DNA of 64,000 bases from an uncultured Oscillospiraceae bacterium (GTDB lineage: Bacteria; Bacillota; Clostridia; Oscillospirales; Oscillospiraceae): contig CAKTPO010000005.1 of the NCBI GenBank assembly GCA_934591845.1, forward strand, positions 46,403 to 110,402. Direction: 5' to 3'. Both the position numbers and the translations under genes were made by a program. Shown here in pieces: positions 32,523-41,117 of this stretch (the first letter of the stretch is position 1; the number at the start of each line of letters is the position of its first letter). Under the pieces are notes generated by a model. The model was not told the origin of the DNA and did not search any database. It saw only the letters and a program-made list of their open reading frames with translations.

Positions 32523-33107
32523 ATGAAAGAGCTTTGGAAACGGTTTCAGGTAGGTGCCATGGCAGTCAGCCTGTGTATGCTGGTGCTGGGCATTGTAATG
32601 CTGGTGTGGCCGGATATTTCCGCCATGACCGTCTGTGTGATATTGGGTATTCTCTGTGCCGCCACCGGTGTTTACAAGCTGGTACGGTACTTCCGGATGG
32701 GTTTTGTGGGGCTGTTTTTCCGCTTTGACTTGGGAGCCGGCATCCTCTACATTCTGGCGGGACTCTTGCTTCTGCTGCACCCCCAGGATGCCATGACCAT
32801 TCTGCCCATGGCTGCTGGCATCTACATTCTTTTTGGCAGTGTTCTGGACATTCAGATCGCCGTAGAGATGCGCCGGTTCGGCCTGCGCAACAGCACCGCC
32901 GCCCTGATTCTGGGCATTCTGGATGCTGTTCTGGGGTTCTATCTGCTGTTTAACCCCTTTACAGGTGCCGCCGCCCTGATGATGGCCGTGGGCATCTGCC
33001 TGGTCATCGGCAGCATCCAGAACTTCTACTCCGTGTTCTGCATCTCCAAAGCCATCCGGGAAAGCAAAAAAGACCGGATCATCGATGTGGAGTGGGAATC
33101 GCTGTAA
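32523..33107 (+). CDS. HdeD-like DUF308 membrane protein
   Basis: A 194-residue protein with about six membrane helices in three DUF308 pairs, as in E. coli HdeD; its role is not known. Hydrophobic pairs such as SLCMLVLGIVMLVWP, AGILYILAGLLLLLHP and LILGILDAVLGFYLLFNPF repeat the HdeD pattern. AAAGGAGG lies seven bases before ATG at 32523. The terminator at 33125 follows. Confidence 0.85.
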   Translation: MKELWKRFQVGAMAVSLCMLVLGIVMLVWPDISAMTVCVILGILCAATGVYKLVRYFRMGFVGLFFRFDLGAGILYILAGLLLLLHPQDAMTILPMAAGIYILFGSVLDIQIAVEMRRFGLRNSTAALILGILDAVLGFYLLFNPFTGAAALMMAVGICLVIGSIQNFYSVFCISKAIRESKKDRIIDVEWESL

Positions 33108-33124
33108 GCAAACCCTAAAAAATC

Positions 33125-33163
33125 AAACCCGCCGTGGTGCAAAAAGCACTGCGGCGGGTTTTT
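33125..33163 (+). terminator. Rho-independent terminator
   Basis: AAACCCGCCG and TGC pair with GCA and CGGCGGGTTT around AAAAA; TTTTT follows. It ends the HdeD-like transcript. Confidence 0.88.
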
Positions 33164-33187
33164 CCGTCACCCTCCAAAAAGTTTCCC

Positions 33188-33208
33188 CCGGGCCCATGAT
33201 GGGCCCGG
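33188..33208 (-). terminator. Palindrome, possible terminator of the glycerol dehydrogenase operon
   Basis: A perfect CCGGGCCCA-TGA-TGGGCCCGG palindrome lies 30 bases after the DUF1667 stop codon. On the minus strand it is followed by GGGAAACTTTTT, a weak T-tract. Confidence 0.5.
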
Positions 33209-33236
33209 AGTGCGTGGAGAAGATAAGGAAGGAGGG

Positions 33237-33602
33237 TTAGAAAACGTTTTTGGTGGCGACGATGTCCACGCCGGTTCCGGCGACATCGGATAGGAGTACG
33301 TCACCGATGTGAACGGGGGCCTTGGCCGTTACGCCCTTTAGGGCGGAGACAATGTCAAAAATCTTGCCCTTGGGAATATCCTGGGCGGTCTTGCAGCTGA
33401 CCACCGCCTCGCCGTTGCGGCTTCCTGTAAGGCGCACGGTGCTGGTAACGATTCTGGTGGGATTCGTTACTTCTTTTCTGGCGTAGTCATGGCCACGCTT
33501 GCAGGTGTAGCCGGTGACCTCTTTGATTTCACCGTTTTCCATAGTCACGGTAATGGAACAGCCCAGAGGGCAGCCGATGCAGGTAAGTTCACGTTTTGCC
33601 AT
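33237..33602 (-). CDS. DUF1667 iron-sulfur-type protein
   Basis: A 121-residue protein with Cys8, Cys11, Cys15 (CIGCPLGC) and Cys34 (YTCKRGH), a four-cysteine set suited to a 4Fe-4S or zinc site. DUF1667 proteins are found mostly beside glycerol-3-phosphate dehydrogenase-like flavoproteins, as here. It may pass electrons for the two upstream enzymes, but this is inference. It starts two bases after the previous gene, with GAGGAGG inside that gene's end. Confidence 0.85.
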   Translation of the reverse strand: MAKRELTCIGCPLGCSITVTMENGEIKEVTGYTCKRGHDYARKEVTNPTRIVTSTVRLTGSRNGEAVVSCKTAQDIPKGKIFDIVSALKGVTAKAPVHIGDVLLSDVAGTGVDIVATKNVF

Positions 33603-33604
33603 CG

Positions 33605-34864
33605 TTATGCCTCCTCAACTGTAATATGGATCCGGTCAAGGCCGGGATGGGCGGCCAGCATTTCCCGGGTGAGCTTCAGCTCCTCCATCTCGCCGGGGGC
33701 CATGACCGGCCGCTTGCGGGACAGAACCGCATCCTCGCCCAGATAAAGCTTTACCACCCGCTTTTTCATCACGCCGCCAACCCGGAAGCGGATGACCAGA
33801 TCATCCTTTACAAGGGCCGGGTCAATACTGGCGGGGACGGTATAGCGGATACCGCCTTCAAAGGTAACGGGAATCTCATGGCGGGAAGCGGCCTCACCCT
33901 GGGCCAGGTACCGCACGGCGGCACGTCCAGCGGCAGCGGCTTCCTCGGAAACGTAGTCAACCAGGTCGTGGACATGGAGAACGTTACCGGCGGCGAAAAC
34001 GCCGGGAATGCTGGTTTGCAGACTTTCATCCACAACGGGGCCATTGGTAACAGGAGAAATCTCCACACCCATGCCCCGGGACAGCTCGTTTTCCGGGATC
34101 AGGCCGCAGGAGAGCAGCAGTGTATCGCAGTCGTAGTGGATCTCGGTACCGGGAATAGGCTTCCGGTCCGGGCCGACTTCGGCAATGGTCACGCCGGTGA
34201 CCCGCTCCTTGCCCTCAATATCCACCACGGTATGGCTGAGCTTCAAGGGAATATCAAAGTCATTGAGGCACTGGACGATGTTCCGTTTCAGGCCGCCGGA
34301 GTAGGGCATCAGTTCCGCTACCACCAGCACCTTGGCCCCCTCCAGGGTCATGCGGCGGGCCATAATCAGGCCAATGTCGCCGCTGCCCAAAATCACCACC
34401 CGGCGGCCGGGCATATAGCCCTCCATGTTGACCAGGCGCTGGGCCGTACCGGCGGAGTAAATGCCTGCGGGACGGTAGCCGGGAATATTCAGTGCGCCAC
34501 GGCTGCGCTCCCGGCAGCCCATGGTGAGCAGAATGGCCCTGGCATCGATTTCGATCAGGCCTTCTTCCCGATTCACGGCGGTGATGTGCTTGTCCTCACT
34601 GATGGACAGAACCATGGTATTGAGCTTGTATTCAATGCCCCGCTCCATGGCCTGGGCAATGTAACGGGAGGCGTATTCCGGGCCTGTCAGTTCTTCACCG
34701 AAGGTATGCAGGCCGAAACCATTGTGGATGCACTGGTTCAGAATGCCGCCCAGCTGCACGTCCCGCTCCAGAATGAGGATGCTGCGGCAACCGGCATCAT
34801 AGGCCGCAATGGCGGCAGACAGACCGGCGGGGCCGCCGCCGATGACAACAATGTCATATTTCAT
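33605..34864 (-). CDS. NAD(P)/FAD-dependent oxidoreductase of the glycerol operon
   Basis: A 419-residue pyridine nucleotide-disulfide-type flavoprotein. GGGPAGLSAAIAAYDAG binds FAD, VVILGSGDIGLIMARRMTLEG the nicotinamide nucleotide, and PGVFAAGNVLHVHDLVDYV the FAD C-terminal site. No redox dithiol is present. It is the middle subunit in a three-gene set (GlpA-like, this protein, DUF1667) known in Clostridia and probably a partner in oxidising glycerol-3-phosphate. Its ATG overlaps the stop codon of the upstream gene by one base. Confidence 0.85.
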   Translation of the reverse strand: MKYDIVVIGGGPAGLSAAIAAYDAGCRSILILERDVQLGGILNQCIHNGFGLHTFGEELTGPEYASRYIAQAMERGIEYKLNTMVLSISEDKHITAVNREEGLIEIDARAILLTMGCRERSRGALNIPGYRPAGIYSAGTAQRLVNMEGYMPGRRVVILGSGDIGLIMARRMTLEGAKVLVVAELMPYSGGLKRNIVQCLNDFDIPLKLSHTVVDIEGKERVTGVTIAEVGPDRKPIPGTEIHYDCDTLLLSCGLIPENELSRGMGVEISPVTNGPVVDESLQTSIPGVFAAGNVLHVHDLVDYVSEEAAAAGRAAVRYLAQGEAASRHEIPVTFEGGIRYTVPASIDPALVKDDLVIRFRVGGVMKKRVVKLYLGEDAVLSRKRPVMAPGEMEELKLTREMLAAHPGLDRIHITVEEA

Positions 34865-36315
34865 TACTGCTGCACCTCCCCGATGGCATCTTTATTCACA
34901 CCGGTGATCAGTTTGGACTGACCGCCGCACTTTGTGATCTCGCTCTGGGCAACGCCCAGTTCCCGTGCCAGAATTTCCATGACCCGGGGGCTGCAGAAGC
35001 CCGCCTGGCAGCGGCCCATGCCTGCCCGGGTGCGGCGCTTGACACCGTCCAGGCTGGTAGCGCCCAGAGAGCGGTGGATGGAATCCACGATCTCCCCTTC
35101 CGTGACCTGCTCGCAGCGGCAGATGATCTGGCCGTAGGCGGGCTTTTCACGAATCAGGGCCTGGTAGTCTTCCTTGGAAAGGGTCTTGGGGTCCAGAATG
35201 CCCTTCCGGGTGGGAATGTAATTTTCCTTTTCCTTCAAATCCATCATGTCACGCATGAGCTCTGCCACGTGCAGGCCGATGGCGGGAGAGGAAGTCAGGC
35301 CCGGAGACTCGATACCAGCGCAGTCGATAAACTGCTGGGCACCTTCTGCAGGGCCGATGACGAATTCATGGTGGTCTTCATGGGCCCGGAGACCGGCGAA
35401 GCTGGTAATGGTCTGGCGGATGGGCAGATTCTCCACGGTGGCACCGGCCTTGGCGATCAGGTCGTCCAGGCCCTCGGCGGTGGTATTTGTGCCTTCCCGG
35501 TCCTCTATGTCAATGGCCGTGGGGCCGACAATGGTGTTGCCGTGAACCGTGGGGCTCACCAGCACGCCCTTGCCCAGTTTGCCGGGCAGCTGGAAAATGG
35601 TATGGGAGACGAAGCCGCCGGTGCTCTTGTCCAGCAGGCAGTAGTCACCCCGACGGGGGGTAATGTGCAGCTTCCGGGTGGAAACCATGTTGTGCAGCAC
35701 GTCGGCATAGACACCGGCGGCGTTCACAACATACCGGGTCTCCACGTCGCCCTTGTCCGTATGGACGACCCAGTAGCCGTCCTTCCAGGTAAAGCCCTGG
35801 ACCTGGGTATTGAACTGGAATTCCACGCCATTGTCATGGGCGTTTTCAGCCAGTGCGATGGTCAGATGAAAGGGGCACACAATGCCGCCGGTGGGTGCCC
35901 ACAGGGCGGCCACGGCCTTCTTGGACACGTTGGGCTCCAACTCGTGCAGCCGCTTGGCATCCACGATTTCCAACTGTTTGACCCCGTTTTTCACGCCGTT
36001 TTCATACAGAGCCTGGAGTTTTGGCAGGTCTTCCTCAGACATACATACGACCAGGGAGCCATTCATCTGGAAATCAAAGTCCAGATCTTTTGCAAGCTGG
36101 GGCATCATCAGGTTGCCTTCCAGGTTCATTTTGGCCATCAAGGTACCGTTGGCAGCATCAAAGCCCGCATGGATGATGGCACTGTTGGCCTTGGAAGTGC
36201 CGCAGCACACATCATCCTCTTTGTCCAGTACAAGCATCCGGCCTTCATACCGGGACAGGTACCGGGCAACGGCACAGCCGGTAACACCGGCGCCGATCAC
36301 AATAATATCGTACAA
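34864..36315 (-). CDS. Anaerobic glycerol-3-phosphate dehydrogenase-like flavoprotein with BFD domain
   Basis: A 483-residue FAD protein of the DAO/GlpA family. FAD motif GAGVTGCAVARYLSRYE is N-terminal, and the C-terminal part carries a bacterioferritin-associated-ferredoxin-type 2Fe-2S domain, with CRCEQV and CQAGFC supplying four cysteines. GlpA-type enzymes oxidise glycerol-3-phosphate to dihydroxyacetone phosphate. The ATG has AGGAGG nearby. Neighbouring glpF and glpK are upstream, with a two-tier hairpin in between (36344-36391). Confidence 0.85.
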   Translation of the reverse strand: MYDIIVIGAGVTGCAVARYLSRYEGRMLVLDKEDDVCCGTSKANSAIIHAGFDAANGTLMAKMNLEGNLMMPQLAKDLDFDFQMNGSLVVCMSEEDLPKLQALYENGVKNGVKQLEIVDAKRLHELEPNVSKKAVAALWAPTGGIVCPFHLTIALAENAHDNGVEFQFNTQVQGFTWKDGYWVVHTDKGDVETRYVVNAAGVYADVLHNMVSTRKLHITPRRGDYCLLDKSTGGFVSHTIFQLPGKLGKGVLVSPTVHGNTIVGPTAIDIEDREGTNTTAEGLDDLIAKAGATVENLPIRQTITSFAGLRAHEDHHEFVIGPAEGAQQFIDCAGIESPGLTSSPAIGLHVAELMRDMMDLKEKENYIPTRKGILDPKTLSKEDYQALIREKPAYGQIICRCEQVTEGEIVDSIHRSLGATSLDGVKRRTRAGMGRCQAGFCSPRVMEILARELGVAQSEITKCGGQSKLITGVNKDAIGEVQQ

Positions 36316-36343
36316 GAAGATTCCTCCTTATCCACTCAGGAAA

Positions 36344-36391
36344 GTCGGGCAGCCCAAGTAAACCTTCCGGTAGGAAGCTGGACTGCCCGAC
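36344..36391 (-). other. Two-tier hairpin between glpF and the dehydrogenase genes
   Basis: An outer stem GTCGGGCAG/CTGCCCGAC encloses an inner CTTCC-GGTA-GGAAG hairpin. It lies 29 bases before the dehydrogenase start and is not followed by a long T-run. It could act as an mRNA-stability barrier or a GlpP-responsive attenuator; both are inference. Confidence 0.6.
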
Positions 36392-36438
36392 ACGTTCACT
36401 TAGAGCAGAGAATATTCAATAGTGCTGAATTTAAGATG

Positions 36439-37155
36439 TTACCAGGGAATGGCGTTGTAAAGCAGAACCGCAACGATACCGCCGATGATGGGTCCAAAGA
36501 TGGGCACTACCAGGCCGTACTTGAAGTTGCTGTCGCCCTTACCCTTGATGGGCAGGATGGCATGAGCCAGACGGGGGCCCAGGTCACGGGCGGGGTTCAG
36601 AGCGTAGCCGGTCAGGCCGCCCAGGGACATACCGATGGAGACGATGATGCCGAAGACCAACAGCTTGCCAACACCGGCATTCAGCTCGGGAACCTGATTC
36701 AGACCGCAGATGGCGAATACCAGAACGAAAGTGGCGATGGCTTCCTGCAGGATGTTCCGGCCGGTATTGGGGATGGAAGGACCGGTGGAGAACACGCCCA
36801 GCTTGGTGCCGGGATCGTCGGTAGCGTCAAACTGATCCTTGAACATCACGTATACCAGGATACCGCCGACCATACCGCCCAGGATCTGCGCAATGATGTA
36901 GCCGGGAACCAGAGCCCAATCGAACATGCCGCCCACTGCCAGAGCAATGGTCAGAGCGGGGTTGAAGCTTGCACCGGAAGCTTCACCGAAGATGAATGCG
37001 GGAAGCATGACCGCAAGGCCCCAGGCCAGGGTGATCTGGATGGAACCGGCGCCCTTCATGCCGGACTTGTTCAAAGTGACGTTTGCAACGACGCCGTCGC
37101 CCAACAGAATCAGCAACATTGTGCCGAGAAATTCACACAAATACTTTAAGAACAT
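36439..37155 (-). CDS. glpF: Glycerol uptake facilitator (aquaglyceroporin)
   Basis: A 238-residue MIP channel with six helices. The NPA motifs are SFNPALT (Asn65) and YALNPARDLGPRL; Asp after NPAR is the glycerol-channel mark, distinguishing it from water channels. It lies just after glpK and before the dehydrogenases, so uptake, phosphorylation and oxidation of glycerol are coded together. The 72-bp gap to glpK holds two small hairpins (around 37187 and 37205). Confidence 0.95.
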   Translation of the reverse strand: MFLKYLCEFLGTMLLILLGDGVVANVTLNKSGMKGAGSIQITLAWGLAVMLPAFIFGEASGASFNPALTIALAVGGMFDWALVPGYIIAQILGGMVGGILVYVMFKDQFDATDDPGTKLGVFSTGPSIPNTGRNILQEAIATFVLVFAICGLNQVPELNAGVGKLLVFGIIVSIGMSLGGLTGYALNPARDLGPRLAHAILPIKGKGDSNFKYGLVVPIFGPIIGGIVAVLLYNAIPW

Positions 37156-37227
37156 GGTTTTTCCTCCCTATCAAAATTGTCAAAGCCCAATGGGCTATCA
37201 TACCTGGTGTTTTTCAGGTCTTGCGGA

Positions 37228-38721
37228 TCAGTCCTTGGCCCAGCCGTAAGCGCACTTCACAGCCTTGTTCCAGCCCTTGACCTTCTCAGCCCGCTCCTCA
37301 GCGGTGATTTCGGGATGGAATACCCGGTCGATGGCACGGTTGCGAACCACGTCTTCCTTGTTGGCCCAGTAGCCCACGGCCAAGCCGGCCAGGTAGGCAG
37401 CGCCCATGGCGGTGGTTTCAACGCAGGTAGGCCGCTGGACAGGTGCGCCGGAGATGTCGGACTGCATCTGCATCAGCAGATTGTTGGCAGAAGCGCCGCC
37501 GTCCACGTTCAGGGCAGCCAGCTTGATGCCGGAGTCCGCCTGCATGGCGACCAGGATGTCATTGACCTGATAGGCCAGGGATTCCATGGTGGCACGGATG
37601 ATGTGATTCTTGTTGACACCACGGGTAATGCCGACGATGGTGCCGCGGGCGTACTGATCCCAGTGGGGAGCACCCAGGCCGGTGAATGCGGGAACCACGT
37701 AGCAGCCGTTGGTATCCTTGACCTTACCGGCGTAGTACTCAGAGTCGGGAGCGGTCTCGATGATTTTCAGTTCGTCACGGAGCCACTGAATGGCGGCACC
37801 GGCTACGAATACGGAACCTTCCAGAGCGTACTCTACCTTGCCGTTGAGGCCCCAGGCGATGGTGGTGACCAGGCCGTTCTGAGAGAAGACGGGCTTTTCG
37901 CCGGTGTTCATCAGCAGGAACGCACCAGTTCCGTAGGTGTTCTTGGCTTCACCGGGATGATAGCAAGCCTGGCCAAAGAGGGCAGCCTGCTGGTCACCGG
38001 CGGCACCGGCGATCTTAATGGGTCCACCCAACAGGGCCGGATCGGTCTCGCCGTAAACACAGCTGGAGGGCATGGGGGTCGGGAGCATACAGCGAGGAAT
38101 ATTCAGTTCTTTCAGAATGTCCTCATCCCACTGCAGGGTGTTGATGTTAAAGAGCATGGTACGGGAAGCGTTGGAGTAGTCGGTCACGTGGACCTTACCG
38201 CCGGTAAGCTTCCAGATCAGCCAGGTTTCTACGGTACCGAACAGCAGCTCGCCCCGCTCTGCCCGCTCCCGTGCGCCGGGAACGTTTTCCAGCAGCCAGT
38301 GAACCTTGGTGCCGGAGAAGTAGGCATCGATGACCAGGCCGGTCTTGGCCCGGAAAGAGTCGGTCAGGCCCTTGGCTTTCAGGGAGTCGCAGTACTCACT
38401 GGTCCGGCGGCACTGCCATACGATGGCATGGTGGATGGGCTCGCCGGTGACCTTATCCCAAACGATGGCGGTCTCACGCTGGTTGGTGATACCGATGGCC
38501 GCAATGTCTGCTGCGGTGGCACCGACCTTCTGCATGGCCTCCACAGCGACACCCAGCTGCGTGGCCCAAATCTCATTTGCATCGTGTTCTACCCAGCCGG
38601 GTTTCGGAAAGTATTGGGGGAACTCCCGCTGGGAGACGCTGCACATTTCGCCTCTCTCGTTGAAAAGAATACAACGGTTGGAAGTTGTGCCGGCGTCCAG
38701 AGCCATGATGTACTTTGCCAT
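37228..38721 (-). CDS. glpK: Glycerol kinase
   Basis: Phosphorylates glycerol to glycerol-3-phosphate. The 497-residue protein shows [44 protein letters not shown] and the C-terminal [18 protein letters not shown]. The region that in Bacillus and Enterococcus holds the HPr-phosphorylated histidine (YHFFG) reads ETDPALLG, so this site is absent. Its promoter is at 38788-38816 with a perfect DnaA box (38773-38781) in the leader. Confidence 0.97.
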   Translation of the reverse strand: MAKYIMALDAGTTSNRCILFNERGEMCSVSQREFPQYFPKPGWVEHDANEIWATQLGVAVEAMQKVGATAADIAAIGITNQRETAIVWDKVTGEPIHHAIVWQCRRTSEYCDSLKAKGLTDSFRAKTGLVIDAYFSGTKVHWLLENVPGARERAERGELLFGTVETWLIWKLTGGKVHVTDYSNASRTMLFNINTLQWDEDILKELNIPRCMLPTPMPSSCVYGETDPALLGGPIKIAGAAGDQQAALFGQACYHPGEAKNTYGTGAFLLMNTGEKPVFSQNGLVTTIAWGLNGKVEYALEGSVFVAGAAIQWLRDELKIIETAPDSEYYAGKVKDTNGCYVVPAFTGLGAPHWDQYARGTIVGITRGVNKNHIIRATMESLAYQVNDILVAMQADSGIKLAALNVDGGASANNLLMQMQSDISGAPVQRPTCVETTAMGAAYLAGLAVGYWANKEDVVRNRAIDRVFHPEITAEERAEKVKGWNKAVKCAYGWAKD

Positions 38722-38787
38722 AAATACGTCCTCCTTATCTTTCTTGCAAATTATAATTTACACCCTCAGGTGTTATCCACAGCATTG

Positions 38788-38816
38788 ATTATAACAAGAA
38801 ATTTGGCTGCCGTCAT
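38788..38816 (-). promoter_or_regulatory. Promoter of glpK with AT-rich inverted repeat
   Basis: On the minus strand ATGACG (38816-38811) and TATAAT (38793-38788) are spaced by 17 bases. An inverted repeat CATTA-N13-TAATG (38814-38836) overlaps the -35 and may bind the TetR protein encoded next door. The leader also holds an ACACC/GGTGT hairpin (38760-38773) and an AAATTATAATTT palindrome (38748-38759). Confidence 0.6.
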
Positions 38817-38937
38817 TAGACAATATTCTCGTAATGTCAAAACCAACAAAAATTTTTCAAATCATTTTGAAAATATAGCACTTCTGCACACAACATTCTA
38901 TGTGTCCAAAGAGAAGATAGAAGCGCTTCCCTAAAAA

Positions 38938-39462
38938 TCATCCGGCCCTCTGCATGGTGGAAAACAGGGCCCGCAAATACTTGGCGCAGGCATCCACATT
39001 GAGAGGGGTTCGGCTGACCACCAGGCTGTCCAGGGTGCAGAACACGGCGTAGCAGAGCATATCCAGGGCCAGTTCAAAGTTTTCCGGATCCTGCTCCTGG
39101 GAAATTGGCAGATAACGGGACAGCTGGGGCCGCAGAATTCCTCCGGTAAGCTGGTACAGCTTCTCCCGCCCCAGGGCCGGAGACAGCTGCCGCAGCAACG
39201 GCTGCTTGGCACGCAGAAGGTTCAACGCATCCATGCACCACTCCCCCGGATCCACGGTCTCGTCATAACGCAAAGGGATACAGAGCTCACACTCCACGAT
39301 CCACTCCAATACGCCGTAAATATCCTGATAATGATAGTAAAAAGTCTGGCGTTTCATCTGTGTCTGTTCCATAATGCTTCCAATGGTGATTTTGCTCACC
39401 GGTTTGGTCAGCATCATTTCCTCAACGGCCTCGGCAATTCTTCCCTTTGTATCGCTGCACAT
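38938..39462 (-). CDS. TetR/AcrR family regulator
   Basis: A 174-residue regulator. The N-terminal helix-turn-helix reads VSKITIGSIMEQTQMKRQTFYYHYQDIYGVLEWIVE, and the C-terminal half matches the DhaS-like/TetR_C group. It lies between glpP and glpK, transcribed with glpP (12-base gap), so it probably controls the glycerol genes. The ligand cannot be read. Confidence 0.85.
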   Translation of the reverse strand: MCSDTKGRIAEAVEEMMLTKPVSKITIGSIMEQTQMKRQTFYYHYQDIYGVLEWIVECELCIPLRYDETVDPGEWCMDALNLLRAKQPLLRQLSPALGREKLYQLTGGILRPQLSRYLPISQEQDPENFELALDMLCYAVFCTLDSLVVSRTPLNVDACAKYLRALFSTMQRAG

Positions 39463-39474
39463 GACCCATCCTCC

Positions 39475-40038
39475 TTACATTTGCCAGACGTTGGGGGCAG
39501 TGCTGGAGATGGCAAGGGCTCCCGCCTCCAGCGCCTGCATGACCTCTCGTTTTTCTGTGATCAGCCCACCGGTCAGTACCGGAAGGCCCGTGATCTGCCG
39601 GATTTTTCGAATCATCGAAGGCATCAATCCGGGCAGAATATCAATGGCATCGGGTTTTAAGTTTCGGGCACTGAATGCCGTGTCCAGGGCCATGGAGTCA
39701 ATAAGGAAAACCCGCAGAATGCCGATCATTTGCAGCTCCTTGGCCCGCTGGATCATATTGGCCCGGGTGGAAATGATACCGTCGACCCGGGTTGTATTGT
39801 GTAGGAAATCCACGGAGATTTCCTTGGTTGCCAGACCTACGATCAGGTCTGCGTGGACGATGGCGATTTTTCCAGCGTTCTTGATCCGCTCCACAATGCC
39901 GGCAATGCCGCAAATATCGCCGTAAAGCACAAACACCGTCTGCACATCCGCCTGCAAGCATTCCTCCAGTCCGGCATCGTCGCGGATCGCAGCAATGATG
40001 GGGTTGCGCTGCAGGGCATCATAAAGTCTTTGTTCCAA
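39475..40038 (-). CDS. glpP: Glycerol-3-phosphate responsive antiterminator GlpP
   Basis: An RNA-binding antiterminator that, with glycerol-3-phosphate, lets transcription pass leader terminators of glp genes in Bacillus. The 187-residue protein contains NPIIAAIRDD, VFVLYGDICGIAGIVERIKNAGK, VHADLIVGLATKEISVDFL, PDAIDILPGLMPSMIRKI and PVLTGGLITEKREV, which are family signatures of this TIM-barrel fold. Its own leader contains a terminator-like hairpin (40127-40177), a candidate target. Confidence 0.95.
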   Translation of the reverse strand: MEQRLYDALQRNPIIAAIRDDAGLEECLQADVQTVFVLYGDICGIAGIVERIKNAGKIAIVHADLIVGLATKEISVDFLHNTTRVDGIISTRANMIQRAKELQMIGILRVFLIDSMALDTAFSARNLKPDAIDILPGLMPSMIRKIRQITGLPVLTGGLITEKREVMQALEAGALAISSTAPNVWQM

Positions 40039-40126
40039 TCCTGATCCGCCTCTCTTTTTATTTTTCGGGGATATGCCGCACCGGGATCACAGTAGCCCGC
40101 CCTGGTGTTTTTGCCCAAAAGGGCAC

Positions 40127-40177
40127 AAAAAGAGCATGGCAGCCAGGCGGCACGATTGTCCGCTTGTCCCCATGCTC
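40127..40177 (-). terminator. Attenuator-like hairpin in the glpP leader
   Basis: On the minus strand GAGCATGG pairs with CCATGCTC across a 29-base loop and is followed by TTTTTGTG. It lies between the promoter (40221-40249) and the glpP start. A second GCCC-TTTT-GGGC hairpin follows (40113-40124). Confidence 0.65.
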
Positions 40178-40220
40178 ACCACTCCGGGCAATGATTCACT
40201 TGTATTTTTTCCCCAAGCAT

Positions 40221-40249
40221 AGTGTAGCACATTCCTCAAAAAAATGCAA
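40221..40249 (-). promoter_or_regulatory. Sigma-A promoter of glpP
   Basis: On the minus strand TTGCAT (40249-40244) and TACACT (40226-40221) are spaced by 17 bases. The resulting leader is about 175 bases long. Confidence 0.75.
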
Positions 40250-40469
40250 GGAAGTTTCTCTCTCTTTGTGAATATTGTAGGCTTGCACAAAATACCGAAC
40301 CTTTTTTCGACAAAGCGACCAGAGGGGAGGCAGAGGTGCCATCTGCAAAGCAGCTGTTGCGATATGACTGTGTCATGTACATATTTCGCCGGAGTCAATA
40401 GATTTTCCCAAGTTGTTGGGTTTCTCTTGCGGAAACAACGGTCACAGAGGTAAACCTACCGAGTCTCAC

Positions 40470-41070
40470 CGTAGGGAACGGCCTGTGTGCCGTTCCGCTG
40501 CGTTGCGACTATAACCCGTGTGGACAAAACAAAACCACCCCCCGGATATGTCATTCCGAGCGAAACGCAGTGAGTCGAGGAATCTTCCCAAGTAGCGAGT
40601 TTTATCTTGTGTTGGTTCTTCACCCCACGTGGTGGATTCCTCCACTCCGCTTGCGCTACGGTCGGAATGACAGAATGGGGGACGTGTCTGGTATTTACGG
40701 GAACAGTTCCGCCCTTTCAGGGGCGGAACGGCACACAGGCCGTTCCCTACGGTTTCGCTGAAAGGCGGTCGTTTTCAACCGGGAGCTTCTAAGGACGGGG
40801 GTGTATGGAGTTACGTATTTACGGATTCGCCTTTTGTTTCTGGAATATTTCACGCTGCCCCGCTGCCTCATCAGTCAGGGCTGCGCCCTGCCAGCTTCCC
40901 TGGAGGGGAAGCTCTTGTACCGGGCTTTGGGGTGCCGGGGTTTATTGGGAACGGTTCCGTCCTTTCACGTGCGGAACGGCACATAGGCCGTTCCCTACAT
41001 ACTTTAACGAACGTTCGGAAATGGACAACGTCGGTCGCCCCAATAACTGTCAACTGTTAACTGTTAACTA
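40470..41070. repeat. Family A mosaic repeat block 7 (gene-free)
   Basis: Contains the GGAACGGCCTGTGTGCCGTTCC palindrome, TGTCATTCCGAGCGAAACGC, GTGGATTCCTCCACTCCGC with GGAATGACA, GGAACGGCACACAGGCC, CATCAGTCAGGGCTGCGCCC, a second GGAACGGCACATAGGCC and an AACTGTCAACTGTTAAC tail. The 200 bases before it (40262-40460) show nothing recognisable. Confidence 0.85.
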
Positions 41071-41077
41071 AACGGAA

Positions 41078-41109
41078 AACCGCCCGCTGAACAGGGTCAG
41101 CGGGCGGTT
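41078..41109 (-). terminator. Rho-independent terminator of rpmH-jag
   Basis: AACCGCCCGCTGA pairs with TCAGCGGGCGGTT, followed on the minus strand by TTTTCCGTTT. It lies nine bases after the jag stop codon. Confidence 0.88.
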
Positions 41110-41117
41110 AGGTGAAA

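Noticed and set aside
33596-37149. Long plus-strand open frames across the glycerol operon
   Set aside because: They are reverse-strand shadows of two flavoprotein genes and glpF, all of which carry clear motifs on the minus strand.
40127-40249. glpP leader considered as a T-box or known metabolite riboswitch
   Set aside because: No T-box GGUGG-type bulge, specifier loop or recognised aptamer core was found; the context favours a GlpP-type attenuator.
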